A DNA stretch of 64,000 bases. It comes from Ornithinimicrobium cavernae (GTDB taxonomy: Bacteria; Actinomycetota; Actinomycetes; Actinomycetales; Dermatophilaceae). This document shows positions 1 through 9,415 of this stretch, piece after piece. Positions within the stretch are counted from its first letter, which is position 1. Every line of letters starts with the position of its first letter. The stretch is from positions 1 to 64,000 of the forward strand of contig NZ_QDDJ01000011.1 in assembly GCF_003121625.1 (NCBI RefSeq). Reading direction: 5' to 3'. Position numbers and translations under genes: made by a program. A model generated the notes under the pieces. It did not search any database. It had not been told where the DNA came from and worked only from the letters and a program-made list of their open reading frames with translations.

Positions 1-81
1 CGGGCGGGCCGGACGGGACCGGACAACAGGAGGCCGGCGCAGGCCTGCCCGCAGTCGCTGCTGCACGATCTTGGTGTCCAT
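1..81 (-). CDS. 5' end of an unknown gene, cut by window edge
   Basis: An ATG at 81 on the minus strand is preceded by a good purine-rich ribosome binding site (GGAAGGGGGA, about 4 nt upstream). It opens a frame that runs off the window after 27 codons. The visible peptide begins MDTKIVQQRL and is rich in Arg and Pro. No domain can be recognised. A real gene is inferred only from the ribosome binding site and the open frame. Confidence 0.4.
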   Translation of the reverse strand, partial: MDTKIVQQRLRAGLRRPPVVRSRPARP

Positions 82-290
82 CACGTCCCCCTTCCGGTCG
101 CCCCGTCGCGAACCGTTCTCCAACTACTCCCCAAATTAGCACAGGCGTCCGACGCCGTGTCGGCAACACGCCAGGACCTGTGGATTCGTGCACGGGTGGT
201 GAGCCGGGAGTAGTCGCGCGAGGCAGCCAGGGCGCCCCACGGTGCACCTAGCCGTTGAGCGCACCGCTCAGCCCCTGAGACGCGCGTCCG
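82..290. other. intergenic region with a TTTGGGGAG motif
   Basis: There is no convincing gene between the partial gene and the esterase stop. On the minus strand, positions 140-124 contain an A/T-rich stretch followed by TTTGGGGAGTAG and, further on, GGAGAACGG. This resembles the repeat unit found near 59.9 kb. No terminator hairpin with a T-tract was seen. Confidence 0.4.
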
Positions 291-1226
291 TCAGCGCCTG
301 AACGCGCGAACCAGCCCCTTCGCCGCGCGGCGGAGCCGACCCTTGGTGGTGACAGGTGCACCTGGCCGGGTGACGGCATACCCGGTGGAGAGCCAGGCTA
401 ACGCCGAGGGGAGCCGCTCCGCCCACGCCGTCTCGAAGTGGTAGGCCTGCGAGTCGTACACGTAACGCACCGGTGTCTCGCTGGCCCGCAACGCGGCCAC
501 GACACGCTCGGTGTCCCGCAGGTAGGCCGACTGAGCCGCAGGGTCCTCCGGCTCCTCGCGCCCGCCCACATCGAGGTAGAACCGCGACGGTGGGTGGGGT
601 GCAGACACGGCCGCCTCGATGTCGCGCAGATGTGCTTCGCCGGGCACCCAGAACGCAGAGGAGAAGGCGCCGACGCCCCCGAAGACGTCCGGCCGGCGGA
701 CCCACGCGTGCATGCTCACCACGCCGCCCATCGAGGAGCCCGCCACCAGGGTGTGCTCGCGGTCGGGACGGGTGCGCAGGGAGGAGTCGACCCACGGTTT
801 CAGGTGATCGGTCAGGAAGGCGACATAGGCGTCCGCGTGGGCAGTGCCCAGATCGGGATGGTCGGCCCTGACCCGGTGGCCGAGGTAGGGCGCATACTCC
901 TCGATGCGGTGGTCGGGGGAGCAGGGGATGCCGACCGCGATGACGTCGGTGCCCTGTTCGTGCAGGGCCGTGAGTGCCCGGTCGGCCGACCAGGTGGCCC
1001 CGGCGAAGGAGACCCGCGGGTCGAAGAGGTTCCCGCCGTCATGCAGGTAGACCACGGGATAGCGGCTCTGCCGATCCCGGTCGTATGCCGGGGGGAGCCA
1101 GACGTAGATATCGCTGCGGCGGTCCAGGCCGGGCAGGGCCACGTCCCGCCAGACGCGCAGGTCGCCGACGACCCCTCTGCGACGGGGGTAACGACGGAGC
1201 CGGCCCGGGCCGGTGGAAGCGGTCAC
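291..1226 (-). CDS. alpha/beta-hydrolase, esterase (Fes/Esterase-D type)
   Basis: This 311-residue hydrolase resembles the putative-esterase family that includes enterochelin esterases and mycolyltransferase-like enzymes. The nucleophile elbow GSSMGG lies near residue 163, and an oxyanion-side HDGG follows a PVVYLHD strand near residue 62. No signal peptide is visible, so it is probably cytoplasmic. The substrate cannot be inferred. The GTG start at 1226 is supported by a TAGGCT-like -10 box (TAGCCT) exactly 6 nt upstream, which implies a leaderless mRNA. It is transcribed divergently from proS. Confidence 0.8.
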   Translation of the reverse strand: MTASTGPGRLRRYPRRRGVVGDLRVWRDVALPGLDRRSDIYVWLPPAYDRDRQSRYPVVYLHDGGNLFDPRVSFAGATWSADRALTALHEQGTDVIAVGIPCSPDHRIEEYAPYLGHRVRADHPDLGTAHADAYVAFLTDHLKPWVDSSLRTRPDREHTLVAGSSMGGVVSMHAWVRRPDVFGGVGAFSSAFWVPGEAHLRDIEAAVSAPHPPSRFYLDVGGREEPEDPAAQSAYLRDTERVVAALRASETPVRYVYDSQAYHFETAWAERLPSALAWLSTGYAVTRPGAPVTTKGRLRRAAKGLVRAFRR

Positions 1227-1232
1227 GACGGC

Positions 1233-1238
1233 AGGCTA
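1233..1238 (-). promoter_or_regulatory. -10 box of the esterase gene
   Basis: TAGCCT lies 6 nt before the GTG start, placing the transcription start on or next to the start codon. Confidence 0.45.
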
Positions 1239-1325
1239 ACCGGCGGCACCCATGATCCGACGCGCGAGCCGGCACCCCGCCTACGGCGGGACAGCGCGGC
1301 GGTCAGCCGTGCTGGCCCCGGCCGT

Positions 1326-1389
1326 TATCCTCGTGGGTGGTGTGCCGGCGTTCCGGCAGACCGTCCTGTCCCTGCACGCCAGGCGTGCA
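1326..1389 (+). promoter_or_regulatory. proS promoter (-10) and structured leader
   Basis: A TATCCT hexamer at 1326-1331 is a plausible -10 box. The roughly 70-nt leader after it holds two compact hairpins. The first is TGCCGG-CGTT-CCGGCA (1343-1358) and the second is TGCACGC-CAG-GCGTGCA (1373-1389). No T-box specifier or run of T residues is present, so an attenuator of known type is not supported. Confidence 0.35.
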
Positions 1390-1409
1390 CCCTGCGAGAA
1401 GGAGCCCCT

Positions 1410-3188
1410 GTGGCACTGCGGATGTCGACCCTGTTCCTGCGGACCCTGCGCGAGGACCCGGCGGACGCGGAGCTGCCGGGCCACCGCCTGCTGGTCCGTG
1501 CGGGCTACATCCGCCGCGCCGCGCCCGGCGTCTACTCCTGGCTGCCGCTGGGCCTTCGGGTGCTGCGCAACGTCGAGACCATCGTGCGCGAGGAGATGGA
1601 CGCCATCGGTGGGCAGGAGCTGAGCTTCCCCGCGCTGCTGCCGAGGGAGCCCTACGAGGCGACGAACCGGTGGACCGAGTACGGACCCAACCTGTTCCGG
1701 CTCCAGGACCGCAAGGGCAACGACATGCTGCTCGGCCCCACGCACGAGGAGATGTTCACCCTCGCGGTGAAGGACCTGTTCTCCTCCTACAAGGACCTGC
1801 CGGTCAGCCTCTACCAGATCCAGACCAAGTACCGCGACGAGGCGCGTCCCCGCGCCGGTCTGCTGCGCGGACGCGAGTTCATCATGAAGGACTCCTACTC
1901 CTTCGACGTCTCCGACGAGGGGCTCGAGGCGGCCTACCAGCGGCACCGCGAGGCGTACGTCCGGATGTTCGACCGGCTCGGGTTCGACTACGTCATCGTG
2001 CACGCGGACTCCGGGGCCATGGGCGGCTCGGCCAGCGAGGAGTTCCTCGCGGTCAGCCCGCACGGCGAGGACACCTTCGTGCGCAGCACCACGGGCGAGT
2101 ACGCCGCGAACGTCGAGGCCGTGCACATGCCCACCCCTGCCGCCGTGGACGCCTCCGCGGTGCCTGCTGCCCAGGTGCACGACACTCCGGACACGCCCAC
2201 CATCGAGACCCTCGTCGCTGCCGCGAACGCCGACCACCCGCGCGAGGACGGCCGGGAGTGGACAGCGGCGGACACCCTCAAGAACGTCCTGGTCATGCTC
2301 ACGTACCCGGACGGCACCCGCGAGCCGCTCGCCATCGGTGTCCCCGGTGACCGTGAGGTCGACGCCAAGCGCCTCGAGGCCCAGGTCGCCCCCGCCGAGC
2401 CGGGCCCCTTCGAGGACAAGGACTTTGCGGCGCACCCCTCCCTGGCCAAGGGCTACATCGGCCCGGGGGTGCTGGGGGAGGAGAAGGCCTCGGGCATCCG
2501 TTACCTGCTCGACGCCACCATCGGCGAGGGCACCTCGTGGGTCACCGGCGCCGACGAGCACGGCAAGCACGTCTTCAACCTGGTGTACGGCCGCGACTTC
2601 ACCGCGGACGGGGTCATCCATGCCGCCGAGGTCCGAGAGGGTGACCCCAGCCCGGATGGGCGCGGCACCCTGACCCTGGCGCGGGGGATCGAGATGGGCC
2701 ACATCTTCCAGCTCGGTCGCAAGTATGCCGAGGCGCTGGGTCTGCAGGTCCTCGACGAGTCCGGGAAGCTCACCACCGTGACGATGGGCTCCTACGGTGT
2801 CGGCGTCAGTCGTGCCGTCGCTGCCGTGGCGGAGGGGACGCTGGACGAGATCGGCCTGTGCTGGCCCCGGGAGATCAGCCCGGCCGACGTCCACCTCGTG
2901 GCGACGGGCAAGGAGCAGGCCGTCTTCGACGCGGCCGAGACGCTCACCGCCGAGCTGGAGGCCCAGGGGCTGACCGTGCTCTATGACGACCGCCCCAAGG
3001 TCTCTCCCGGGGTGAAGTTCAAGGACGCGGAGCTGATCGGTGTCCCCACCATCGTCGTGATCGGCAAGGGGCTGGCGAACGGCACCATCGAGATCAAGGA
3101 CCGTCGCACGGGGGAGCGCCGCGAGGTGCCCGTGGCCGAGGCAGCGCGTGAGGTGCTCGCCGAGGTGCGCCCCGGCGCCCCGGTCTGA
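1410..3188 (+). CDS. proS: prolyl-tRNA synthetase
   Basis: This enzyme attaches proline to tRNA-Pro in the cytoplasm. The 592-residue protein is the long bacterial type: class II catalytic core with motif 2 ([16 protein letters not shown], near residue 145), a central YbaK-like editing insertion (roughly residues 230-390), and a C-terminal anticodon-binding domain ending near [13 protein letters not shown]. The frame is open far upstream. The GTG at 1410 was chosen because GAGAAGGAG lies 7 nt before it and the N-terminus ([15 protein letters not shown]) fits the family. ATG 1422 is the alternative. The HAD gene follows with a 1-bp TGATG overlap. Confidence 0.97.
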   Translation: MALRMSTLFLRTLREDPADAELPGHRLLVRAGYIRRAAPGVYSWLPLGLRVLRNVETIVREEMDAIGGQELSFPALLPREPYEATNRWTEYGPNLFRLQDRKGNDMLLGPTHEEMFTLAVKDLFSSYKDLPVSLYQIQTKYRDEARPRAGLLRGREFIMKDSYSFDVSDEGLEAAYQRHREAYVRMFDRLGFDYVIVHADSGAMGGSASEEFLAVSPHGEDTFVRSTTGEYAANVEAVHMPTPAAVDASAVPAAQVHDTPDTPTIETLVAAANADHPREDGREWTAADTLKNVLVMLTYPDGTREPLAIGVPGDREVDAKRLEAQVAPAEPGPFEDKDFAAHPSLAKGYIGPGVLGEEKASGIRYLLDATIGEGTSWVTGADEHGKHVFNLVYGRDFTADGVIHAAEVREGDPSPDGRGTLTLARGIEMGHIFQLGRKYAEALGLQVLDESGKLTTVTMGSYGVGVSRAVAAVAEGTLDEIGLCWPREISPADVHLVATGKEQAVFDAAETLTAELEAQGLTVLYDDRPKVSPGVKFKDAELIGVPTIVVIGKGLANGTIEIKDRRTGERREVPVAEAAREVLAEVRPGAPV

Positions 3189-3919
3189 TGCGCCCGGTCC
3201 GGGCGGTCCTGTTCGACTGGGGCGGCACCCTCACTCCCTGGCACACGATCGACACGGCCGCCCAGTGGCACGCGTTCGCCGGTGAGGTCGCCTCCTCGAC
3301 GCAGGAGGTGGCCGCCCTCGCCGAGCAGATCCTCCGTGCCGAGTCGGCGGCCTGGCACGCGGCCCGGACCGATCACCGCAGTGCCCGGCTGGACGAGCTG
3401 CTCACGGGACTCGGTCTCGGGGCCGCGCACCCGGCATACTCCCGGGCGCGGAGCGCCTATGAACAGTTCTGGGAGCCGCACACGATCACCGACCAACAGG
3501 TCCGGCCGTTGTGGGAATGGCTGCGGGACAACGGCATCCGGGTCGGTGTGCTGTCCAACACCATCTGGAGCCGGGACTACCACCGCGGACTGTTCGAGCG
3601 CGACGGGGTCCTGCACCTGATCGATGGCGACGTCTACAGCAGCGAGATCCCGTGGACCAAGCCGCACCCGGAGGCCTTCCGCGCCGCCGCGGCAGCCGTC
3701 GACACAGCGCCCGAGGACTGCGTCTACGTCGGCGACCGGATGTTCGAGGACGTGCACGGCCCCCAACAGGTGGGGATGCGTGCCGTCTGGGTGCCGCACA
3801 GCGACATCCCCGCGGAGCAGCGGGTCGAGGTGGACACCAGGCCGGACGCCGTGGCGCACTCGCTGGCCGAGATCGCGGGCATCGTCAGGGGTTGGAACGC
3901 CGGCGGCCCCGGTGGATGA
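3188..3919 (+). CDS. HAD-superfamily hydrolase (HAD-IA type)
   Basis: The 243-residue protein has HAD motif I as LFDWGGTL (residues 8-15), a Ser/Thr motif at LSNT (near residue 121), the Lys motif at TKPHPEAF (near residue 157) and motif III at YVGDRMFEDV (near residue 180). It is probably a phosphatase of unknown substrate. Motif I has the nucleophile Asp, but the usual second Asp (D-x-D) is Gly. That residue normally acts as acid/base, so activity may be altered. It overlaps proS by 1 bp and the next gene by 8 bp, so the three genes are probably co-transcribed. Confidence 0.85.
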   Translation: MRPVRAVLFDWGGTLTPWHTIDTAAQWHAFAGEVASSTQEVAALAEQILRAESAAWHAARTDHRSARLDELLTGLGLGAAHPAYSRARSAYEQFWEPHTITDQQVRPLWEWLRDNGIRVGVLSNTIWSRDYHRGLFERDGVLHLIDGDVYSSEIPWTKPHPEAFRAAAAAVDTAPEDCVYVGDRMFEDVHGPQQVGMRAVWVPHSDIPAEQRVEVDTRPDAVAHSLAEIAGIVRGWNAGGPGG

Positions 3920-4697
3920 CCCCTCCGTCTGGCTCTACGTCCTGATGGCCCTGGCGGCCCTCGCCGCCGGCTGGATCGACGCGGTCGTCGGGGGTGGTGG
4001 GCTGATCCAGCTGCCGGCCCTGCTGCTCGGCTTCCCGGGGGCCAGCCCGGTGCAGATCCTGGCGACCAACAAGCTCGGCTCGATCTGCGGCACCACGGTC
4101 AGCTCGCTGACGTACTTCCGCCGGGTGCGGCCGGACCTGTCGACGGCCCTGCCGCTGGCCCTGCTGGCGTTCGTCGGGTCGCTTGCCGGCGCCCTGCTCG
4201 CCAGCCTGATCCCCAAGTCCGCCTTCAACCCGATCATCCTGGTCGTGCTCGTCGCGGTCGGTGCCTACACGCTCGCCAAGCCGAGCATGGGCCAGATCTC
4301 CCAGCTGCGGTTCTCCGGGCGGGCGCACCTGGCGGTCGCCGGCCTGATCGGCCTGGTCATCGGCGTGTATGACGGGGCGCTGGGTCCGGGGACCGGCTCC
4401 TTCTTCGTCTTCGCGATGGTGGGGCTGCTGGGCTACGGGTTCCTGCAGGCCAGCGCCAAGGCCAAGATCGCCAACTGGGCGACCAACCTGGCCGCGCTGT
4501 GCGTGTTCATTCCGATGGGGGCGGTGATGTGGAAGGTCGGTCTGCTCATGGGGGTGTGCAACATGCTCGGCGCCTATCTCGGGGCGCGCACCGCCGTGGC
4601 CCGGGGCAGCGGGTTCGTGCGGACGGTCTTCGTCGTCCTGCTCGTCGCCTTCATCCTCAAGATCGGCTACGACACGATCGCGCAGTTCACCGGCTGA
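3912..4697 (+). CDS. TSUP family (TauE/SafE) membrane transporter
   Basis: A membrane protein of 261 residues with about eight hydrophobic segments. It carries the typical first-helix motif GWIDAVVGGGGLIQLP and, in the second half, the related YDGALGPGTGSFF, the duplicated signature of the 4-toluene sulfonate uptake / TauE-SafE family. Members export sulfite, sulfoacetate or other organic anions; the substrate here is not inferable. GTG 3912, which overlaps the HAD stop, gives the family length. ATG 3945 would remove part of the first helix. Confidence 0.85.
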   Translation: MDDPSVWLYVLMALAALAAGWIDAVVGGGGLIQLPALLLGFPGASPVQILATNKLGSICGTTVSSLTYFRRVRPDLSTALPLALLAFVGSLAGALLASLIPKSAFNPIILVVLVAVGAYTLAKPSMGQISQLRFSGRAHLAVAGLIGLVIGVYDGALGPGTGSFFVFAMVGLLGYGFLQASAKAKIANWATNLAALCVFIPMGAVMWKVGLLMGVCNMLGAYLGARTAVARGSGFVRTVFVVLLVAFILKIGYDTIAQFTG

Positions 4698-4731
4698 GGG
4701 AGAGCCAGGGGCCCGACACCGTCCAGCCTCG

Positions 4732-6063
4732 TCAGCTCATGGGCTCGGCGTCACAGGCGTCCTCGCCCAGCCGGTCCATCGTCTCCACGACGCGCTGATA
4801 GGTCTGCGGGTTCTGCTCGGGGGTCGCCAGCCGGATCACGTGGTTGTCGATCTGCACGCGGGTCGGCTGGAACTCCATCCGCGAGGTGACGTCGCCCTGC
4901 TCGTCCCTGGCCAGGTGGAACCGGGCGATCATGCCCTCCTGGGTCTCGGGGCGCAGCTTGCCGGCAGTGGTGTCGGGGGACTGGTTCGACAGGAAGTTGC
5001 CCAGCCCGTAGATCACGTACTTGCCGTTGATCTTCTCGCAGGGCTGGATGACGTGGACGTGCGTCCCCAGGATCAGGTCGACGGCGTCGGACTCCAGGAG
5101 CTCGGCCGCGATCTCGCGCTGCTGGTCCGTCGGGTCCGTCCAGTACTCGTTGCCCCAGTGCATGCTCACCACGACGAAGTCGGCGCCCTCGTCCCGGGCC
5201 GCCTCCGCGTCCGCGATGATGCCCTCTGCGCCGACCACCGGCCAGAGGTAGTCACCCAGCCACGGTGCCTCGGGCGGGACGTCGGTCGTCGGTTGGCCGG
5301 AGTTGTAGATCGTGTAGGTGTAGCCCAGCTGGGCCACGGTGACGTCGCCGACCTGGTAGGTCGCGTGCTGCCCGACGTCGGCCTCGTCGGCGACCGGTCC
5401 GGCATACTGCAACCCGGCCTCCTCGATGACCTGCTGTGTCTCGGCGAGGCCGCCCAGCCCCTGGTCCCAGGTGTGGTTGGAGGCGAAGTCGCAGCCGTCG
5501 TAGCCGGCGCCGACCAGCGCGTCAGCGACCTGGTGCGGGCTGTTGAACACCAGCACCCGCGGCACGGTGAGGTTGGTGTTGTCCACCGACAGGGGCGTCT
5601 CCATGTGGCAGATCGTCAGGTCGTTGTCGCCCAGGAGCGAGGTCACGTCGGCGAACATCGGTGAGAAGTCGTAGCCCTCGCCGCCGGCGTTGATCTGGGC
5701 GTTAGCCAGCACGGGTGCGTGCGGCAGGATGTCGCCGGCCGCGCCGATCGTGATCTCCTTGGGCTCGCCTGGCTCCTCGGTAGTCTCCCCGGGCGGGTCC
5801 TGACCGCCGCCGCCCGTGGCCGAGTTGAACCCGTCCTGCACGGGGTTGGTCGCCGTGCCGGTGTCGTCCGCGTCGTCAGCCTCCGATGGCGTGGTGCTGG
5901 CGTCGGCTGTCCCCGTGTCGTCCGGTGCCGTACTGCCGGCCCCGCTCGGCGGGGGCGCCAGTCCCTCGTCGCTGTCTCCTCCGCAGGCCGCCAGCAGCAG
6001 GAGGGGTGCGACGGCGAGGGCCAGGACGCGGGTATGCAGCGGGGTGCCGTCTCGCGTGGACAT
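4732..6063 (-). CDS. CapA-family lipoprotein (metallophosphatase fold)
   Basis: The 443-residue protein has a short basic N-terminus, a hydrophobic stretch and a lipobox ending LLAAC (Cys about residue 28), so it should be a membrane-anchored extracellular lipoprotein. A low-complexity Ser/Thr/Asp/Gly linker (to about residue 95) precedes the CapA domain. Metal-site motifs are GAAGDILPHAPV, SNHTWDQG, MHWGNEY and GTHVHVIQP, followed by YGLGNFLSNQ. The family is linked to poly-gamma-glutamate capsule export, but no capB/capC neighbour exists, so a capsule role is not claimed. ATG 6063 was chosen over 6114 because of the lipoprotein N-terminus and a TACAGT box 6 nt upstream. Confidence 0.85.
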   Translation of the reverse strand: MSTRDGTPLHTRVLALAVAPLLLLAACGGDSDEGLAPPPSGAGSTAPDDTGTADASTTPSEADDADDTGTATNPVQDGFNSATGGGGQDPPGETTEEPGEPKEITIGAAGDILPHAPVLANAQINAGGEGYDFSPMFADVTSLLGDNDLTICHMETPLSVDNTNLTVPRVLVFNSPHQVADALVGAGYDGCDFASNHTWDQGLGGLAETQQVIEEAGLQYAGPVADEADVGQHATYQVGDVTVAQLGYTYTIYNSGQPTTDVPPEAPWLGDYLWPVVGAEGIIADAEAARDEGADFVVVSMHWGNEYWTDPTDQQREIAAELLESDAVDLILGTHVHVIQPCEKINGKYVIYGLGNFLSNQSPDTTAGKLRPETQEGMIARFHLARDEQGDVTSRMEFQPTRVQIDNHVIRLATPEQNPQTYQRVVETMDRLGEDACDAEPMS

Positions 6064-6069
6064 GCAGGA

Positions 6070-6075
6070 ACTGTA
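6070..6075 (-). promoter_or_regulatory. -10 box of the CapA-like gene
   Basis: TACAGT ends 6 nt before ATG 6063. No ribosome binding site is present, which fits a leaderless transcript. Confidence 0.45.
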
Positions 6076-6164
6076 GGGCGAGACCCTGGGTCCGGGGCCG
6101 GGCCACGCGGGCATCGGCCCAGTCAGTCGGTCGCTCGGCGACCGGGCGTGGCCACGCGCGGACG

Positions 6165-8186
6165 TCAGCCCGGTGTCGCGTGGGTTGAGCCGCGGGGTCC
6201 CAGCGCGGCACGCAGCTCCTCCGGTGAGGTGACCGGGAGGTCGCAGACCGTGCCCCGGCAGACGTAGGCGGCGGCGCGGCCCCCGACGGCCGGACGTCCC
6301 TGCAGCAGTGGCGGCTCCTGGCCGGGGCGGCCGACGACGACAAGCGCCCTGGTGGCCGCGCTCCTGGCGACCTCGACGAGGGCGCCCTGCCCGTCACCCT
6401 CGCTGATCGCGACCTGCAGCGGACCGCTCAGGGCAGCCTCGCCGGCGGCCAGCGCCCACCCGGCGAACCGTGGATCCCGCTGGGCGATCGGGCCCATCGG
6501 AGCCAGCGCCCTCGTGCCCAGCGCCAGGTGCTCGGCGGACCCTGCCGCCGCGCCGTGGGCAAGGAGGGCGCTCGCGAGGGCGGACTGGCCGCACGGCTCG
6601 GCGTTGTCACCGCGGGCCCGCGGACGCAGGACGAGCCGCTCAGCATCCGAGGCCGTGTCGTGGAAGACGCCGTCGCCGTCGCCGAACCTGGCTACCGCGT
6701 CCTCGAGCAGCATCCCGGCGACCGTGAGCCACTCGGTGTCCGCGGTGACCGCGTGCAGGGTCACCAGGCCCTCGACGAGGTCTCCGTAGTCCTCGGCGAC
6801 CGCCTCGGCGGCTCCGACCCGGCCACCACGGGAGCTGCGGCGCAGGCGTCCGTCGACAAGGTGCAGGTCGGTGACCAGGCGGGCGGCGTCGGTCGCTGCC
6901 GCCACCCACGAGGGCTCACCGAACAGCCATCCCGCCTCCGCGAGGGCCGCGATGGTCAGACCGTTCCAGGCCGTGACGACCTTGTCGTCCAGGGCGGGCT
7001 GGGGGCGCCGGGCCCGGGCCTCGTGGAGCCGCTGACGGGTGCGCGCCCACCACTGCTCGTCGTCCGGGTCCACCGGGAGCTGGAGCGTGGAGGAGCCGTG
7101 CTCAAAGGTGCCGTCGCGGGTGACCACCAACAGCTCGGCGGCACGGCGACCGTCCTCGGCGCCGAGGACCTCCTCGAGCTGCCTCCGTGTCCAGACGTAC
7201 GTGGCCCCCTCGACACCCTCGGTGTCGGCGTCCAGGGAGGAGGCGAAGCCACCCTCGGGCGTGCGCAGCGACCTGAGCAGGAAGTCCGCGGTCTCCCGCA
7301 CCACGCGCTCGGCCAGGGCGTGGGTGGCCCGGCCGTCGTCGGTGGCCCCGGCGGCCTGCCACAGGTGGGCGTATACGCGGAGCAGCTGGGCATTGTCGTA
7401 GAGCATCTTCTCGAAGTGCGGGACCACCCAGGCCCGGTCCACGGCATACCGGGCGAAACCGCCGCCGACCTGGTCATACATCCCGCCCCGGGCCATGGCA
7501 ACCGCCGTCTGCTCCACCATGGTCCACGCCGAGCTGCTGCCGGTGCGGGCGTGGTGACGCAGGAGGAACTCCAGCACCATGCTCGGCGGGAACTTCGGCG
7601 CGAGCCCGAAGCCCCCGTGCTGTTGGTCGAACGAGCGGCTGAGGCTGGCGAGCGCGCCGTCGAGCAGCTCGGCGTCCAGAGCGAGGGACTGTCCGGGTCC
7701 GGCCTGCGCCCCGGTGAGCGCATCCACCACCGCTCGGCCACTGGACCGGACCCGACCCTCCTGCTCCGACCAGGCGTCGCTGATCGCGCCGAGCAGCTGG
7801 AGCAGCTGGGGTCGCTGCAGGTAGGTGCCGCACCAGAACGGTTCGCCCTCGGGGGTGAGCAGGCAGGTCATCGGCCATCCACCCTGTCCCGTCATCGCGA
7901 CCGTGGCGTCCATGTAGACGGCATCGACGTCCGGACGCTCCTCCCGGTCCACCTTGACCGGGACGTAGCCGGCGTTGAGCAGGTCTGCGACCCCCTCGTC
8001 CTCGAAGGACTCGTGCGCCATCACGTGACACCAGTGGCACGCGGCGTAGCCGATCGACAGGAAGATCGGGCGGTTCGTCTCGCGTGCCTCGGCGAAGGCG
8101 GCCTCGCCCCACTCGCGCCAGTCCACGGGGTTGTCCGCGTGCTGGAGCAGGTAGGGCGAGGTGCTGTCGGCTAGTCGGTTCGCCAT
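6165..8186 (-). CDS. DUF255 thioredoxin-fold protein (YyaL/SSP411 family)
   Basis: This 673-residue protein has the family architecture: an N-terminal thioredoxin-like domain beginning [18 protein letters not shown] and containing the redox motif CHWCHVM (about residues 51-57), then a long alpha/alpha-barrel resembling N-acylglucosamine epimerases and glycoside hydrolases, including [12 protein letters not shown] and VTAWNGL. It is cytoplasmic. The biological role of the family is not established. The start follows GGTGGAGG closely. Neighbours on the same strand are the CapA-like gene downstream and the Fe-S carrier upstream. Confidence 0.9.
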   Translation of the reverse strand: MANRLADSTSPYLLQHADNPVDWREWGEAAFAEARETNRPIFLSIGYAACHWCHVMAHESFEDEGVADLLNAGYVPVKVDREERPDVDAVYMDATVAMTGQGGWPMTCLLTPEGEPFWCGTYLQRPQLLQLLGAISDAWSEQEGRVRSSGRAVVDALTGAQAGPGQSLALDAELLDGALASLSRSFDQQHGGFGLAPKFPPSMVLEFLLRHHARTGSSSAWTMVEQTAVAMARGGMYDQVGGGFARYAVDRAWVVPHFEKMLYDNAQLLRVYAHLWQAAGATDDGRATHALAERVVRETADFLLRSLRTPEGGFASSLDADTEGVEGATYVWTRRQLEEVLGAEDGRRAAELLVVTRDGTFEHGSSTLQLPVDPDDEQWWARTRQRLHEARARRPQPALDDKVVTAWNGLTIAALAEAGWLFGEPSWVAAATDAARLVTDLHLVDGRLRRSSRGGRVGAAEAVAEDYGDLVEGLVTLHAVTADTEWLTVAGMLLEDAVARFGDGDGVFHDTASDAERLVLRPRARGDNAEPCGQSALASALLAHGAAAGSAEHLALGTRALAPMGPIAQRDPRFAGWALAAGEAALSGPLQVAISEGDGQGALVEVARSAATRALVVVGRPGQEPPLLQGRPAVGGRAAAYVCRGTVCDLPVTSPEELRAALGPRGSTHATPG

Positions 8187-8240
8187 GCCTCCACCCTGCC
8201 ACCAGTGCGCCGCGAGAGGACCCGGGGGGCGTCCCCCGCC

Positions 8241-8723
8241 TCAGGGCTGGTCGGTCCCCCCGGAGCCGGTCTGCCTCCTCGGGTGACGCGGTGAGTCGTC
8301 CTCACTGTCCCAGGGCATGGGGTCGTAGGAGCGACAGGTGGGCTGACCCGGGCCCGGCCAGGGCGCGCCGAACGACCGCCGGCACGGGCAGGTGTCCGGG
8401 GTGTTCGGGTTCCTGATGACCCGGAACCTCGGGGGACGGAGTCTGGCCGAGTAGTCGAGCGTCGCGCCCGGAAGGACCCCGGCCGCGCGCTCACCGACGA
8501 GGAGCCAGGCACCAGGACACCCGTAGCGCGCGTCGGTCTCCAGCGTCTCTGCGTCGGCGCGCACCCGGCCGTGCGCTGCGAACTCGTAGGTCGTGCCGCT
8601 GCACCCGCCGTCCTCCGCGTCGATGCGGAGCGAGCCGCCGAGCGCCTCGATCTGACTGATGGCGGCGCGCGTCACGGTGAAGGGTGGCAGGACGAGTTCA
8701 GGAGGTGGGGCCGTGGTGGTCAT
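8241..8723 (-). CDS. divergent A-type iron-sulfur carrier (HesB/IscA-like)
   Basis: The 160-residue protein matches the A-type carrier fold that shuttles Fe-S clusters to apoproteins. It begins LPPFTVTRAAISQIEAL, has a first ligand in DGGCSGTTYEF (Cys about residue 41), and ends the core with NPNTPDTCPCRRSFG, equivalent to the family's NPN...C-x-C..SF, so all three cysteine ligands are present. The family's usual CGC is CPC here. About 45 extra C-terminal residues, including another Cys, follow the core. It is not next to suf or isc genes. Confidence 0.7.
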   Translation of the reverse strand: MTTTAPPPELVLPPFTVTRAAISQIEALGGSLRIDAEDGGCSGTTYEFAAHGRVRADAETLETDARYGCPGAWLLVGERAAGVLPGATLDYSARLRPPRFRVIRNPNTPDTCPCRRSFGAPWPGPGQPTCRSYDPMPWDSEDDSPRHPRRQTGSGGTDQP

Positions 8724-8837
8724 GGCCTACGTGTACCGCACAGCACCGACATGAAAGAGGAGCGCAAGTGAGGTGACAGCGGTGGCCCGCAGTGTGGGTG
8801 CCGTCAGACAACCGATCTCCAGCAAGGGGAAGACACC

Positions 8838-9332
8838 ATGACGACTCGTCGCAGCAGGATCCGCAGACTCACGGGCGCCGCGCTCGCGGTCCCACTCATG
8901 GCCGGCGCCGCCGTGGTGGCACCGGCGCCCATGGCGCAGGCGCACGACAACAGATCGAGCGTCCTGGAATGGCGGGACACGTCTGAGTGCCCGTGTTACC
9001 TCTGGGACGAGTACGACGGGACCTACTTCCAGCGAGACGTCGGAGGTGAGGCCTTCCGGGGTCGTATCTACTCAGGTGGCGAGCTCGTCGGAAAGGTCGA
9101 GTTTCATCCGTACGGCGAGAAACTCTGGGTCTACGACACCAAGGCGAACGGGGACGCGCTCTACGTGACCGTGACCTGGGGCGAGCACGAGGAATACGGC
9201 ATCAAGGTGCCCAGCGGTGGTGGGACGGTTCGCGACCTCGGCAACATCCCGGAGGGGGAGCCGGTGCGCATCAAGGTCTGGGACGATGGTTTCTACGAGG
9301 ATGAGCTCTTCAGGGCCTGGGTACACGCCTGA
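8838..9332 (+). CDS. secreted protein of unknown function
   Basis: The 164-residue product has a clear Sec signal peptide: an Arg-rich start (MTTRRSRIRRL), a hydrophobic Ala/Gly/Val core and a cleavage site near AQA-HD (about residue 35). The mature part (about 130 residues) is acidic, rich in Tyr, Trp and Gly and contains a CPC pair (SECPCYLW). No catalytic motif or known domain is recognised; a beta-rich fold is likely from the alternating hydrophobic pattern. AAGGGGA lies 7 nt before the ATG. It is transcribed divergently from the Fe-S carrier gene. Confidence 0.75.
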   Translation: MTTRRSRIRRLTGAALAVPLMAGAAVVAPAPMAQAHDNRSSVLEWRDTSECPCYLWDEYDGTYFQRDVGGEAFRGRIYSGGELVGKVEFHPYGEKLWVYDTKANGDALYVTVTWGEHEEYGIKVPSGGGTVRDLGNIPEGEPVRIKVWDDGFYEDELFRAWVHA

Positions 9333-9415
9333 TCTCCCGCCCCGACGCAGAGGGACGCCAGCACGACACGCCGAACCTGCTGGCCCCCTCGTCGCGGGTC
9401 TGGTGGAATCTGCAG

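Noticed and set aside
1326-1409. T-box riboswitch before proS
   Set aside because: The leader is too short, and no T-box sequence or specifier loop is present.
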